Positions 1 through 7,000 of a stretch of DNA of 10,543 nt are shown in pieces. Each line of letters opens with the position of its first letter. Position 1 is the stretch's first letter. The translations under genes were made by a program, and so were the position numbers. Source of the stretch: Propionicimonas sp. (GTDB lineage: Bacteria > Actinomycetota > Actinomycetes > Propionibacteriales > Propionibacteriaceae); NCBI GenBank assembly GCA_031119515.1, contig JAVHXR010000059.1, positions 1 to 10,543 on the forward strand, given 5' to 3'. The notes beneath the pieces are model-generated. The model saw only the letters and a program-made list of their open reading frames with translations. It had not been told where the DNA came from and made no database searches.

Positions 1-479
1 GGCCCGACGTCCTCGAGGACATCAAGGGCCGCCGCAGGGTGACCTGGATCCTGCTCAGCCAGAACGCCCAGGTGGTCGACGTCCGCGATGGCGTCCTGAC
101 CCTCGGCTTGGCCAACCAGGGAGTGCGGGAGAACTTCGTCCGCGGCACCCACGCCGAACTCCTGCGCGAGTCGTTGCAGCAGGTGATCGGGGTGACCCTG
201 CAGGTCAACCCGATCGTGGACGCCAATGCCGCCGACGCCCCCGTCCAGCAGCGCCCGCCCGCCGAGCCGGCGCCCGCCCCCGTCCAACAGCGCTCGGCCG
301 CCGCGCAGGAGGCCAGGGACGAGCTGCGCCGCAGCCGCACCGGCCAGAGCGCCGCCTCACCGCCGGAACCGGAGCCCGAGCCGAGCCGGGACGACGTCTC
401 GCTCGAGGACGAGGTCTCGGGCGACGAGCTGCTGATGAAGCACCTCGGAGCAGAACTCATCGACGACTCCGAGAGCTGA
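1..479 (+). CDS. dnaX: DNA polymerase III subunit gamma/tau, C-terminal part (5' truncated by window)
   Basis: The reading frame is open from the first base. Complete codons begin at base 3, and bases 1-2 (GG) would complete a Trp codon. 158 residues are visible. The stretch beginning PDVLEDIKGRRRVTW and continuing LLSQNAQVVDV matches the region after the clamp-loader core in actinobacterial DnaX. It is followed by a Pro/Ala/Gln-rich linker with a repeated PVQQR motif and a short acidic tail ending LMKHLGAELIDDSES. In the family, gamma/tau is the ATPase subunit of the sliding-clamp loader, and the tau tail links polymerase and helicase; the AAA+ domain lies upstream of this window. The identification rests on the conserved C-terminal block and on the downstream ebfC-recR order, which is typical of dnaX loci. 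Stop is TGA at 477-479. A GTG at 39 is internal, not the start. Confidence 0.88.
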   Translation, partial: PDVLEDIKGRRRVTWILLSQNAQVVDVRDGVLTLGLANQGVRENFVRGTHAELLRESLQQVIGVTLQVNPIVDANAADAPVQQRPPAEPAPAPVQQRSAAAQEARDELRRSRTGQSAASPPEPEPEPSRDDVSLEDEVSGDELLMKHLGAELIDDSES

Positions 480-523
480 CCGACCCGCCTCGCCCCGGGC
501 GCGGCGACGTCCGACCGAGCCGA

Positions 524-529
524 TACGAT
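524..529 (+). promoter_or_regulatory. Possible -10 box upstream of ebfC
   Basis: TACGAT fits the actinobacterial TANNNT -10 pattern and lies about 30 bases before the ebfC ATG, in the 78-base gap after dnaX. There is no convincing -35 hexamer at 16-18 bases upstream, so this is only a candidate. If real, ebfC-recR-HAD could be transcribed separately from dnaX. Confidence 0.3.
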
Positions 530-557
530 GGGGGCCGACCCTCGAAGGGAGTCCGTG

Positions 558-869
558 ATGTTCGATCCGAGCGGTTTCGACCTGTCCAGCCTGATGGCGC
601 AGGCCCAGGCCCTGCAGGACCAGCTCGAACGCGCCCAGCAGGAGCTGGCCACCCAGCGCGTCACCGGCTCGGCCGGCGGCGGCCTGGTCGAGGCTGTCGT
701 CTCGGGCACGGGCGAGCTGCTCGAACTCACCATCAAGCCCGACGTGGTCGATCCCGAGGACACCGAGACGCTCGCCGACCTGGTCGTGGCGGCCGTCCGG
801 GACGCCAACCACAAGGCGACGGCACTCGCCCAGTCCACCATGCCGCCGATGCCTGAGCTCGGCCTGTAG
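558..869 (+). CDS. ebfC: YbaB/EbfC family nucleoid-associated DNA-binding protein
   Basis: The product is a 103-residue protein. YbaB/EbfC proteins are small dimeric DNA-binding proteins that coat the nucleoid, and the gene very commonly sits between dnaX and recR, as here. The N-terminal half (residues 9-33) is an amphipathic helix rich in Gln, Leu and Glu (MAQAQALQDQLERAQQEL). It is followed by the typical beta strands with a Gly-rich turn (SAGGGLVEAVVSGTGELLELTI) and a C-terminal helix containing LADLVVAAVRDANHKA. Start choice: ATG 558 follows a GAAGGGA ribosome binding site at 544-550. An in-frame ATG at 528 has no such site and overlaps the likely -10 box, so the shorter form is preferred. 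A 46-base gap separates it from recR, consistent with cotranscription. Confidence 0.9.
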   Translation: MFDPSGFDLSSLMAQAQALQDQLERAQQELATQRVTGSAGGGLVEAVVSGTGELLELTIKPDVVDPEDTETLADLVVAAVRDANHKATALAQSTMPPMPELGL

Positions 870-915
870 CAGGGCGGACGTCCGGGCGCTGCGCTCGCAG
901 GTCACGAGGAGGAAC

Positions 916-1530
916 GTGTACGAGGGTCCCATCCAAGACCTGATCGACGAACTCGGCAGGTTGCCAGGGATCGGCCCGAAGGGTGCCCAGCGGATCGCGT
1001 TCCACATCCTCACCACCGACAAGGCCGACGTCGAGCGACTCGCGCACGCCCTCCGCGAGGTGACCGAGAAGGTGCGGTTCTGCGCTACCTGCTTCAACAT
1101 CTCCGCCGAGGAGACCTGCCGGGTCTGCCGCGACCCCCGCCGCGACCGGACCTCGATCTGCGTTGTCGAGGAGTCCAAGGACGTGGCCGCCGTCGAGCGC
1201 ACCCACGAGTTCCGCGGGCTCTACCACGTCCTCGGCGGGGCGATCAGCCCGATCGACAATGTCGGCCCGGCCGACCTTCGGATCCGCGAGCTCTGCCTCC
1301 GGCTGGCCGACGGGACGGTCACCGAGGTGATCCTGGCGACCGACCCGAACCTCGAGGGCGAGGCCACCGCCACCTACATCTCCCGGCTCCTGCTGCCGAT
1401 GGGTGTCACCGTCTCCCGACTGGCCAGCGGACTGCCGGTCGGCGGCGACCTCGAGTACGCCGACGAGGTCACCCTCGGGCGCGCCTTCCAGGGCCGGCGA
1501 CGGATCAGCGAGGAGACCCGCACGGCATGA
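916..1530 (+). CDS. recR: Recombination mediator protein RecR
   Basis: The product has 204 residues, the usual RecR length. RecR forms a ring-shaped clamp and with RecO/RecF loads RecA on SSB-coated gapped DNA. Domains in order: an N-terminal helix-hairpin-helix (LPGIGPKGAQRIAFHIL, about 16-32); a four-Cys zinc finger at Cys56, Cys59, Cys68 and Cys71; a Toprim domain with Glu85/Glu86 in VVEESKD and the acidic ATDPNLEGEATA block around Asp143; and a C-terminal Walker-B-like/tail region with the conserved ASGLPVGGDLEYADEVTL (170-187). Start is GTG 916, with GAGGAGG at 906-912 just upstream (rather short spacing). The protein begins MYEGPIQDLIDELG, the usual actinobacterial RecR N-terminus. Its stop overlaps the ATG of the next gene by four bases (ATGA, 1527-1530), suggesting translational coupling. 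Confidence 0.96.
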   Translation: MYEGPIQDLIDELGRLPGIGPKGAQRIAFHILTTDKADVERLAHALREVTEKVRFCATCFNISAEETCRVCRDPRRDRTSICVVEESKDVAAVERTHEFRGLYHVLGGAISPIDNVGPADLRIRELCLRLADGTVTEVILATDPNLEGEATATYISRLLLPMGVTVSRLASGLPVGGDLEYADEVTLGRAFQGRRRISEETRTA

Positions 1531-2357
1531 CGACCCCCGTCCACCCGTCCGAGATCCGGCTGATCGCGACCGACCTGGACGGGACGCTGTTGCGGCCCGA
1601 CAAGACGATCAGCGAGCGCACCACGGACGCGATCCGAAGCGCGCACGAGGCCGGGCTGCAGGTGGTCGCGGCCACCGGTCGCTACCCCGCCACCCTCGCG
1701 GCGCTGCTGACGCCGGTCGGGATCGACTACGCGGTCGCCTCCAACGGCGCCCAGTGCTACCGGCTGAGCTCCGGTGACCTGTTGTTCGAGGAGGTGGTTC
1801 CCACCGACTCCGTGCGAGCGATCATGGACTACCTGCCCCAGGCTCTGGACGGCGTGCTGTTCGAGGCGGTCACCGACCACGGGCTCGTCCACTACGCCGA
1901 GGCCGGCTACTTCGACCTCGTCCACGAGTACGAGCGCCGGATGTTCCCGCTGCGCTACCTCGAGATCCCCAAGGCGGCGATGCTCGACCACGCGATCGTG
2001 AAGCTGGCGGTGCGCCACCCGTCCGCCACCCCTGAGGAACTGCTCGACACCCTGGTGGAGTCGGGCCTGACCGGTTTCCACGCCACCACCTCCGGAGCCC
2101 CGTTCCTCGAGATCAGCGGCCCGGGGGTGACCAAGGCGAGCGGCGTCGCCAGGCTCGCGTCCGTGCTCGGGCTGGAATCCCGCCAGGTGCTGGCCGTGGG
2201 GGACGCACGCAACGACGTCGAGCTGCTGGAATGGTCGGGGATCGGAGTTGCGATGGGCAACGCCGTGGCGGAGGCACTCGCCGCCGCCGACCACACCACC
2301 GCCAGCAACGACGAGGACGGACTGGCCGCAGTGATCGAGCGCCTGCTCGCCTCCTGA
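1527..2357 (+). CDS. Cof-type HAD superfamily phosphatase (HAD-IIB)
   Basis: The product is a 276-residue haloacid-dehalogenase-fold hydrolase. All core motifs are present: motif I DLDGT (Asp16 nucleophile, Asp18 acid/base), motif II Thr50 in VAATGRY, motif III Lys203 in GPGVTKASG, and motif IV GDARND (225-230) that binds Mg2+. The long insert between motifs II and III (about 83-190) is a C2B-type cap, which places it with the Cof/YidA/SupH group. These enzymes dephosphorylate sugar phosphates, nucleotides, PLP or FMN; the substrate cannot be read from sequence. The SNGA block at 72-75 and the late GNAVAEALAAADHTT block are typical of the group. Its start overlaps the recR stop (ATGA), so it is probably cotranscribed with recR, but a role in repair is not implied. 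Confidence 0.9.
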   Translation: MTTPVHPSEIRLIATDLDGTLLRPDKTISERTTDAIRSAHEAGLQVVAATGRYPATLAALLTPVGIDYAVASNGAQCYRLSSGDLLFEEVVPTDSVRAIMDYLPQALDGVLFEAVTDHGLVHYAEAGYFDLVHEYERRMFPLRYLEIPKAAMLDHAIVKLAVRHPSATPEELLDTLVESGLTGFHATTSGAPFLEISGPGVTKASGVARLASVLGLESRQVLAVGDARNDVELLEWSGIGVAMGNAVAEALAAADHTTASNDEDGLAAVIERLLAS

Positions 2358-2370
2358 ACCCGAGGGTTCA
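2355..2370 (+). terminator. Small hairpin overlapping the HAD gene stop codon
   Basis: TGAACC / GGTTCA is a perfect 6-bp inverted repeat around a CGAG tetraloop, starting at the TGA stop itself. It has no T-run, so it may be a weak factor-independent end or only mRNA 3'-end structure. The rest of the gap to 2448 shows only the ribosome binding site of the next gene. Confidence 0.3.
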
Positions 2371-2448
2371 CAGCGAACCAACAGGCTGTGCCCAGCGCCG
2401 GGCTGGCTCGCCGGGGTGATCATGGTGGGGACCGACTAAGGAGGCCAC

Positions 2449-2835
2449 ATGCGTCACTCTCCCTTCCCCGGCGGCCTGTCCTGGCTGATGCACTTCGGAA
2501 CCATGCTGCTGCTCGCCCTGGGCATCGCGCTGCTGGTGATCTGGCTGGTGAAGCGCCGCAAGCACAACCACCATCCGGGTGCGCACCACCCGGGCTGGCA
2601 GCCGGGTTCGCCACCGTTCCCGCCACAGCCGCCGCAGCCGCCGTCCAGCGCGCTCCAGATCCTGGACGAACGCCTCGCCCGCGGCGACATCGACGTGGAC
2701 GACTACCTCACCCGGCGCGCGGCGCTGCTCGGCAACCGTCCGAACGGGACCGAGTTCAACCCGGGCGCTCAGCCGTCGGAGCCCCAACGGGCCGAGCCGA
2801 CCGAGCCGACCAAGGAGGGCGACGAGCCCGCCTGA
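2449..2835 (+). CDS. Small single-pass membrane protein with SHOCT domain (first of pair)
   Basis: The product has 128 residues. Layout: a short N-terminus, one strong hydrophobic helix (about 14-34, MHFGTMLLLALGIALLVIWL) ended by a basic KRRKH stop-transfer, a His/Pro-rich linker (HNHHPGAHHPGW at 39-50, then PPFPPQPPQPP), a SHOCT motif (about 68-94, ALQILDERLARGDIDVDDYL), and a Pro/Glu-rich hydrophilic tail. SHOCT ('short C-terminal') domains are thought to mediate oligomerisation and are common at the ends of small actinobacterial membrane proteins; the function here is unknown. The predicted topology puts the SHOCT part in the cytoplasm (positive-inside rule). The start is well supported: AAGGAGG at 2438-2444 lies four bases before ATG 2449. 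It has a paralogue of the same design at 2953-3369. Confidence 0.82.
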   Translation: MRHSPFPGGLSWLMHFGTMLLLALGIALLVIWLVKRRKHNHHPGAHHPGWQPGSPPFPPQPPQPPSSALQILDERLARGDIDVDDYLTRRAALLGNRPNGTEFNPGAQPSEPQRAEPTEPTKEGDEPA

Positions 2836-2850
2836 GGCAGGCGCCCTGCC
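2836..2850 (+). terminator. Hairpin immediately after first SHOCT gene
   Basis: GGCAGG-CGC-CCTGCC is a perfect 6-bp GC-rich stem with a 3-base loop that starts at the base after the TGA stop (2833-2835). There is no T-run, as is usual for GC-rich actinobacterial candidate terminators. It works together with, or as an alternative to, the larger hairpin at 2861-2900. Confidence 0.4.
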
Positions 2851-2860
2851 CCGAGGCGGC

Positions 2861-2900
2861 GGAGGCCGTGGCACCGGTGACCCACCGGGCTGCGGCCTCC
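2861..2900 (+). terminator. Nested hairpin between the SHOCT genes, probable terminator
   Basis: The outer arms GGAGGCCG (2861-2868) and CGGCCTCC (2893-2900) are perfectly complementary. Inside them a second perfect stem, CCGGTG (2874-2879) with CACCGG (2883-2888), closes a 3-base ACC loop. The result is a 14-bp hairpin interrupted by one small internal loop. It lies in the 117-base gap between the two SHOCT genes. The structure is seen directly; its role as terminator is inferred. Confidence 0.45.
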
Positions 2901-2952
2901 TGCCATTGAGTCGCCTTGCCAGGACGAGGATGATGGTGGCGAGGAGGGCGCG

Positions 2953-3369
2953 ATGGAAGGCTTCTTCATCCTGCTCCTGGCCGGCGCCAGTTTCGCCGCC
3001 GCGGTGATCTCGGTCGTGGTGGCCAGTGGCGGACGCGGCTGGGCGCCCCGCACCCCGCCGACCGGGGCAGCAGCCCAGCAGATCCTCGACGATCGACTTG
3101 CGCGCGGCCGGATCGACGTCCAGGACTACCTGGTCCGCACCGCGGCCCTTCGCGGCGAGTGGGCGAACGGGATGGAGTACCGTCCGTCCGAGCCGCGCGA
3201 CGACGACTCGCCCGCCGAGCCTGCGTGGCCGGCTTCCGGGACGGCCAGCGACACCCGTCCGGCGTCGGGGCGCGCGTCGCGGCGGATCATGGACGATCGT
3301 CCGCTGATCCACGTGATGCCGGGCCTGATCGAGCCGCCCGGACCGCCCGACCCGTCGCGCCACCGCTAG
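2953..3369 (+). CDS. Small membrane protein with SHOCT domain (second of pair)
   Basis: The product has 138 residues. A hydrophobic helix starts almost at the N-terminus (about 4-24, FFILLLAGASFAAAVISVVVA), so it is either a membrane anchor or an uncleaved signal. A short Gly/Pro linker follows, then a SHOCT motif (about 40-67, AAQQILDDRLARGRIDVQDYL) closely matching that of the protein at 2449-2835. The shared pattern is QILD-RLARG-ID-DYL plus a following NG(T/M)E(F/Y). The C-terminal half is low-complexity (Asp/Ser/Pro/Ala/Arg) and ends in an unfamiliar segment containing RRIMDDRPLIHVMPGL. Start ATG 2953 is preceded by GAGGAGGG at 2941-2948. The two proteins probably arose by duplication or recruit the same partner; no function is known. 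It is followed after 11 bases by a long tandem repeat. Confidence 0.78.
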   Translation: MEGFFILLLAGASFAAAVISVVVASGGRGWAPRTPPTGAAAQQILDDRLARGRIDVQDYLVRTAALRGEWANGMEYRPSEPRDDDSPAEPAWPASGTASDTRPASGRASRRIMDDRPLIHVMPGLIEPPGPPDPSRHR

Positions 3370-3380
3370 CCCGCCCGTCG

Positions 3381-3768
3381 CGACAGCCAGCCCCCAAGCA
3401 CTGGCCCTCGACGACAGAGACTGGCCCTCGACGACACAGCCGGCCCCCACCACCCACACACCAGCGACAGCCAGCCCCCAAGCGCTGGCCCTCAACGACA
3501 CAGCCGGTCCCCACCACCCCACTCCAGCGACAGCCAGCCCCCAAGCACTGGCCCTCGACGACACACGCCGCCCCCACCACCCACACACCAACGACAGCCA
3601 GCTCCCAGGCACTGGCCCTCGACGACAGAGACTGGCCCTCGACATCCCACTCCAGCGACAGCCAGCCCCCAGGCACTGGCCCTCGACGACAGAGACTGGC
3701 CCTCGACATCCCACTCCAACGACAGCCAGCCCCCAGGCACTGGCCCTCGACGACAGGCACTGGCCCTC
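3381..3768 (+). repeat. Minisatellite: six units of about 64 bp upstream of ileS
   Basis: Units beginning CGACAGCCAGC start at 3381, 3465, 3528, 3592, 3656 and 3720 (spacings 84, 63, 64, 64, 64); the last unit is partial. Each unit has a conserved part of about 37 bases (CGACAGCCAGCCCCCAGGCA then CTGGCCCTCGACGACA) and a variable linker of about 27 bases. CTGGCCCTC occurs ten times, at 3401, 3421, 3485, 3548, 3612, 3632, 3676, 3696, 3740 and 3760, because units 1, 4, 5 and 6 contain a second copy 20 bases after the first. The 64-bp period is not a multiple of three, so the same bases are read in a different frame in each unit. That argues against the open frames that run through it on both strands. 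Each unit can fold weakly (GCCAG with CTGGC). The + strand is strongly C-rich and G/T-poor in the linkers. Function unknown. Confidence 0.93.
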
Positions 3769-3795
3769 GGTGGTGGCGCGGCAGTGCCCGGGCGC

Positions 3796-3824
3796 TTGGC
3801 TGGGCTCGTCCGCGCCCATAGACT
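3796..3824 (+). promoter_or_regulatory. ileS promoter (-35 TTGGCT, -10 TAGACT)
   Basis: TTGGCT (3796-3801) and TAGACT (3819-3824) are separated by exactly 17 bases and match housekeeping sigma factor hexamers (TTGAC-, TANNNT). The predicted start is around 3831, about 20 bases before Stem I of the T-box, where a leader of this class should begin. It lies just past the last minisatellite copy. Confidence 0.65.
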
Positions 3825-3830
3825 TGGGGA

Positions 3831-4012
3831 TCGTCCGCAAGGCGAGGATGGGGCCATCACCCCGGAGCTGCTGGAAGAACGGCGCGCACGAGCGCTCACT
3901 AGAACCGGCCGCGGCGAGCAACGAAGTGGGGTGCGCCAGCGCACCCAAGGAGGGTGGTACCGCGGACCCGAGGGTTCGTCCCTTCGTCAGGCGAACGACG
4001 AAGGAAGGCCAG
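3831..4012 (+). promoter_or_regulatory. Isoleucine T-box riboswitch (ultrashort Stem I, translational)
   Basis: This leader senses uncharged tRNA-Ile and controls ileS. Stem I is minimal: GGGG (3850-3853) and CCCC (3860-3863) around loop CCATCA, which holds the Ile specifier ATC at 3856-3858. Stem II runs GCTGG (3870-3874) to CCGGC (3905-3909) with internal AAGAAC and CTAGAA motifs and an apical GGCGC/GCGCT stem (3881-3896). Stem III is GGGTGCG/CGCACCC (3929-3946). The antisequestrator carries the hallmark AGGGTGGTACCGCG. The seven-base bulge TGGTACC (3955-3961) would bind the tRNA ACCA end. AGGG (3951-3954) pairs with CCCT (3980-3983), and GCGGACC pairs with GGTTCGT (3962-3979). This is mutually exclusive with the downstream sequestrator, and there is no T-run, so control is of translation. 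Ultrashort Stem I ileS T-boxes are known from actinobacteria. Confidence 0.93.
3981..4008 (+). promoter_or_regulatory. Shine-Dalgarno sequestrator hairpin and ribosome binding site of ileS
   Basis: CCTTCGTC (3981-3988) is perfectly complementary to GACGAAGG (3997-4004), an 8-bp stem with an 8-base loop. Its 3' arm contains the first half of the AAGGAAGG ribosome binding site (4001-4008), four bases before ATG 4013. Bases 3981-3983 of the 5' arm are also needed by the T-box antisequestrator, so the two folds compete. This site also fixes the ileS start. Confidence 0.85.
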
Positions 4013-7000
4013 ATGACCGCCCAGCAGCAGACCCAGCCGAGCTACCGACCGGTGCCGGCAGCGATCGACCTGCCCCGGATGGAGCACGAGATCCTGGAGT
4101 TCTGGAAGGCCAACGACACCTTCTCCGCGACCCTGGCGAGGACTGCCGGGGGCAAGCCGTGGACGTTCTACGAGGGCCCGCCGACCGCCAACGGGATGCC
4201 CGGCACCCACCACATCGAGGCCCGGGTGTTCAAGGACGTCTTCCCGCGGTTCAAGACGATGCAGGGCTTCCACGTCGACCGTAAGGCCGGGTGGGACTGC
4301 CACGGCCTTCCCGTCGAGCTCGCGGTCGAGAAGGAACTCGGCTTCAACGGCAAGCCCGACATCGAGGCGTACGGCGTCGAGGCGTTCAACGCGCGCTGCC
4401 GCGAGTCCGTCTCCCGGCACGTCGACGCGTTCACCGAGCTCACCGAGCGGATGGGCTACTGGGTGAACCTGGACGAGGCCTACTGGACGATGGACCCGGC
4501 CTTCGTCGAGTCGGTCTGGTGGTCGCTGAAGCAGATTCACGGCAAGGGCCTGCTGGTCGAGGACTACCGGGTCGCTCCTTACTGCCCGCGCTGCGGCACC
4601 ACGCTGAGCGACCACGAGCTCGCCCAGGGCTACGAGGATGTCACCGACCCCAGCGTCTACGTCCGGTTCCCGCTCACCTCGGGTCCGCTGGCCGGCAAGG
4701 CGTCCCTGCTGGTGTGGACCACCACGCCCTGGACGCTGGTCTCCAACACCGCCGTCGCGGTGCACCCCGACGTCAACTACGTGGTCGCGACCAGGGACGA
4801 AGCGGAGGGCGAGACCCTGGTCGTCGCCGAACCGCTGGCCGAGAAGGTGCTCGGCGACGGCTGGGCGCTGGGTCGCACCTTCACCGGCAAGGAGCTGGAG
4901 TTCTGGACGTACTCGCGTCCGTTCGAGCTGGTCGACTTCCCGGACGTGGTCGGCGGCACCCACTACGTCGTGCTGGCCGAGTACGTCACCACCGAGGACG
5001 GCACCGGCCTGGTCCACCAGGCGCCGGCCTTCGGCGAGGACGACATGGCGGTCTGCCGCGCTTACGGCCTGCCGCTGGTGAACCCGATCCGGCCCAACGG
5101 CGCCTTTGCCGACGAGGTCCCGCTGGTCGGCGGGCAGTTCTTCAAGACCGCGGACGCCGTCCTGGTCGAGGATCTCGCCGCCCGCGGGCTGCTGTTCCGC
5201 AAGCTCGCCTACGAGCATTCCTACCCGCACTGCTGGCGCTGCCACACCGCCCTGCTCTACTACGCCCAGCCTTCGTGGTACATCCGCACCACGAAGATCA
5301 AGGACGCCCTGCTGCGGGAGAACGAGAACACCACCTGGTACCCCGAGAACATCAAGTGGGGCCGCTACGGCGACTGGCTGAACAACAACATCGACTGGGC
5401 ACTCTCCCGGTCGCGCTACTGGGGCACCCCGCTGCCGATCTGGCGGTGCGAGGACGACCACCAGGTGTGCGTCGGCTCCCGCGCCGAGTTGTCGGAGCTG
5501 ACCGGGCAGGACCTGTCGGCGCTCGATCCGCACCGCCCGTTCGTCGACGACGTGGTGTTCGGCTGCCCGACCTGCGGCAAGCCCAGCCACCGGGTCCCCG
5601 AGGTGATCGACGCCTGGTTCGACTCCGGCTCGATGCCGTTCGCGCAGTGGGGCTACCCCTGGGCCGAAGGCTCGAAGGCGAAGTTCGGACAGGCCTACCC
5701 GGCCGACTTCATCTGCGAGGCGATCGACCAGACCCGGGGCTGGTTCTACTCGCTGATGGCGGTGGGAACGCTGGTGTTCGACGAGTCGAGCTACCGCAAC
5801 GTGCTCTGCCTGGGCCACATCTTGGCCGAGGACGGCCGCAAGATGAGCAAGCACCTGGGCAACATCCTGGAGCCGATCCCGCTGATGGACACCCATGGCG
5901 CGGACGCCGTCCGCTGGTTCATGGCGGCCGGAGGCTCGCCCTGGTCGGCCCGGCGGGTGGGTCACACCACGATCACCGAGACCGTCCGCAAGGTGCTGAT
6001 GACCTACACCAACACGGTCGCCTTCCAGAGCCTCTACGCCCGGGCCAACGGCTGGGCGCCGGTCCCGGGCGGCGCGCCGGCGGTCGCCGACCGCCACGTC
6101 CTCGACCGCTGGCTGGTCTCGGCGCGCAACGAGCTCGCCCGCGATGTCACCGCGGCGCTGGAGGACTTCGACACCCAGCGGGCCGGCGCCCTGCTGGCCG
6201 CCTTCGTCGACGACCTGTCGAACTGGTACGTCCGCCGCTCCCGCCGGCGTTTCTGGGACGGCAACCCCGACGCGCTGTGGACGCTGCACGAGACCATCGA
6301 CACCGTCACCCGGCTGATGGCGCCGCTGGTGCCGTTCGTCACCGAGCGGGTCTGGCAGGACCTGGTCGTGCCGGTGGTCCCGGACGCCCCGGCGTCGGTC
6401 CACCTGGCCGACTGGCCGGCCACGGACCAGGCGGCGATCGACACCCGCCTCAACCAGGCGATGGCGCTGACCCGGCGGATCGTCGAGCTGGGCCGGTCCG
6501 CCCGCGCCGAGGCCAAGGTGAAGACCCGGCAGCCGCTGGCCCGCGCCCTGGTGCCGTCGGCCGCGTTCGGACGGCTGGAGCCCGCCCTGGTCGAGGAGAT
6601 CAAGGCCGAGCTGAACGTCGTCGAGCTGGGCTCGTTCGCCGCTGCCGGCGACCTGGTCGACCACTCCGCGAAGGGCAACTTCCGGGCGCTCGGCAGGCGG
6701 TTCGGCAAGCAGACCCCGGTCGTCGCGGCCGCGATCGCCGGTGCCGACGCGGCCGCGCTCGCGACCGCCCTGGCCGCGTCCGGCACCGCCCCCGTCGAGG
6801 TGCCCGAGCTCGGCACGGTCGAGGTGACAGCCGACGAGGTGATCGTCTCCGAACGGCCCCGCGAAGGCTGGTCGGTGGTCAACGAGCAGGGAGAGACCGT
6901 CGCCCTCGACCTCGAGCTCACCCCGGAGCTGGTCCGCGCCGGACTCGCCCGCGAGGTGATCCGGCTGGTGCAGGAGGCGCGCAAGGCGTCCGGCTTCGAG

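Noticed and set aside
528..557. Upstream ATG start for EbfC
   Set aside because: It lacks a ribosome binding site and overlaps the likely -10 box. ATG 558 has GAAGGGA at good spacing and gives the normal N-terminus.
2358..2369. Twelve-base identity (ACCCGAGGGTTC) between the HAD 3' hairpin and the T-box antisequestrator loop (3966-3977)
   Set aside because: Both are small hairpins closed by a CGAG tetraloop. A match this short in GC-rich structured RNA is probably coincidence, and nothing else around the first copy resembles a T-box.
3381..3768. CRISPR array
   Set aside because: The 'spacers' are themselves repeated and related to one another, units contain internal 20-base duplications, and no cas genes are present. 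It is a tandem minisatellite.
2368..3948. Long - strand frames through the repeats giving proteins with recurring VEGQCLGAG/CRRGPVPG motifs
   Set aside because: The motif changes frame from unit to unit because the period is 64, the frames overlap two well-supported + strand genes, and no ribosome binding site or recognisable domain is present.
3770..4012. In-frame N-terminal extension of ileS starting at 3770
   Set aside because: The extension runs through the promoter and the whole T-box leader. The protein from ATG 4013 starts like the family and has its own ribosome binding site.
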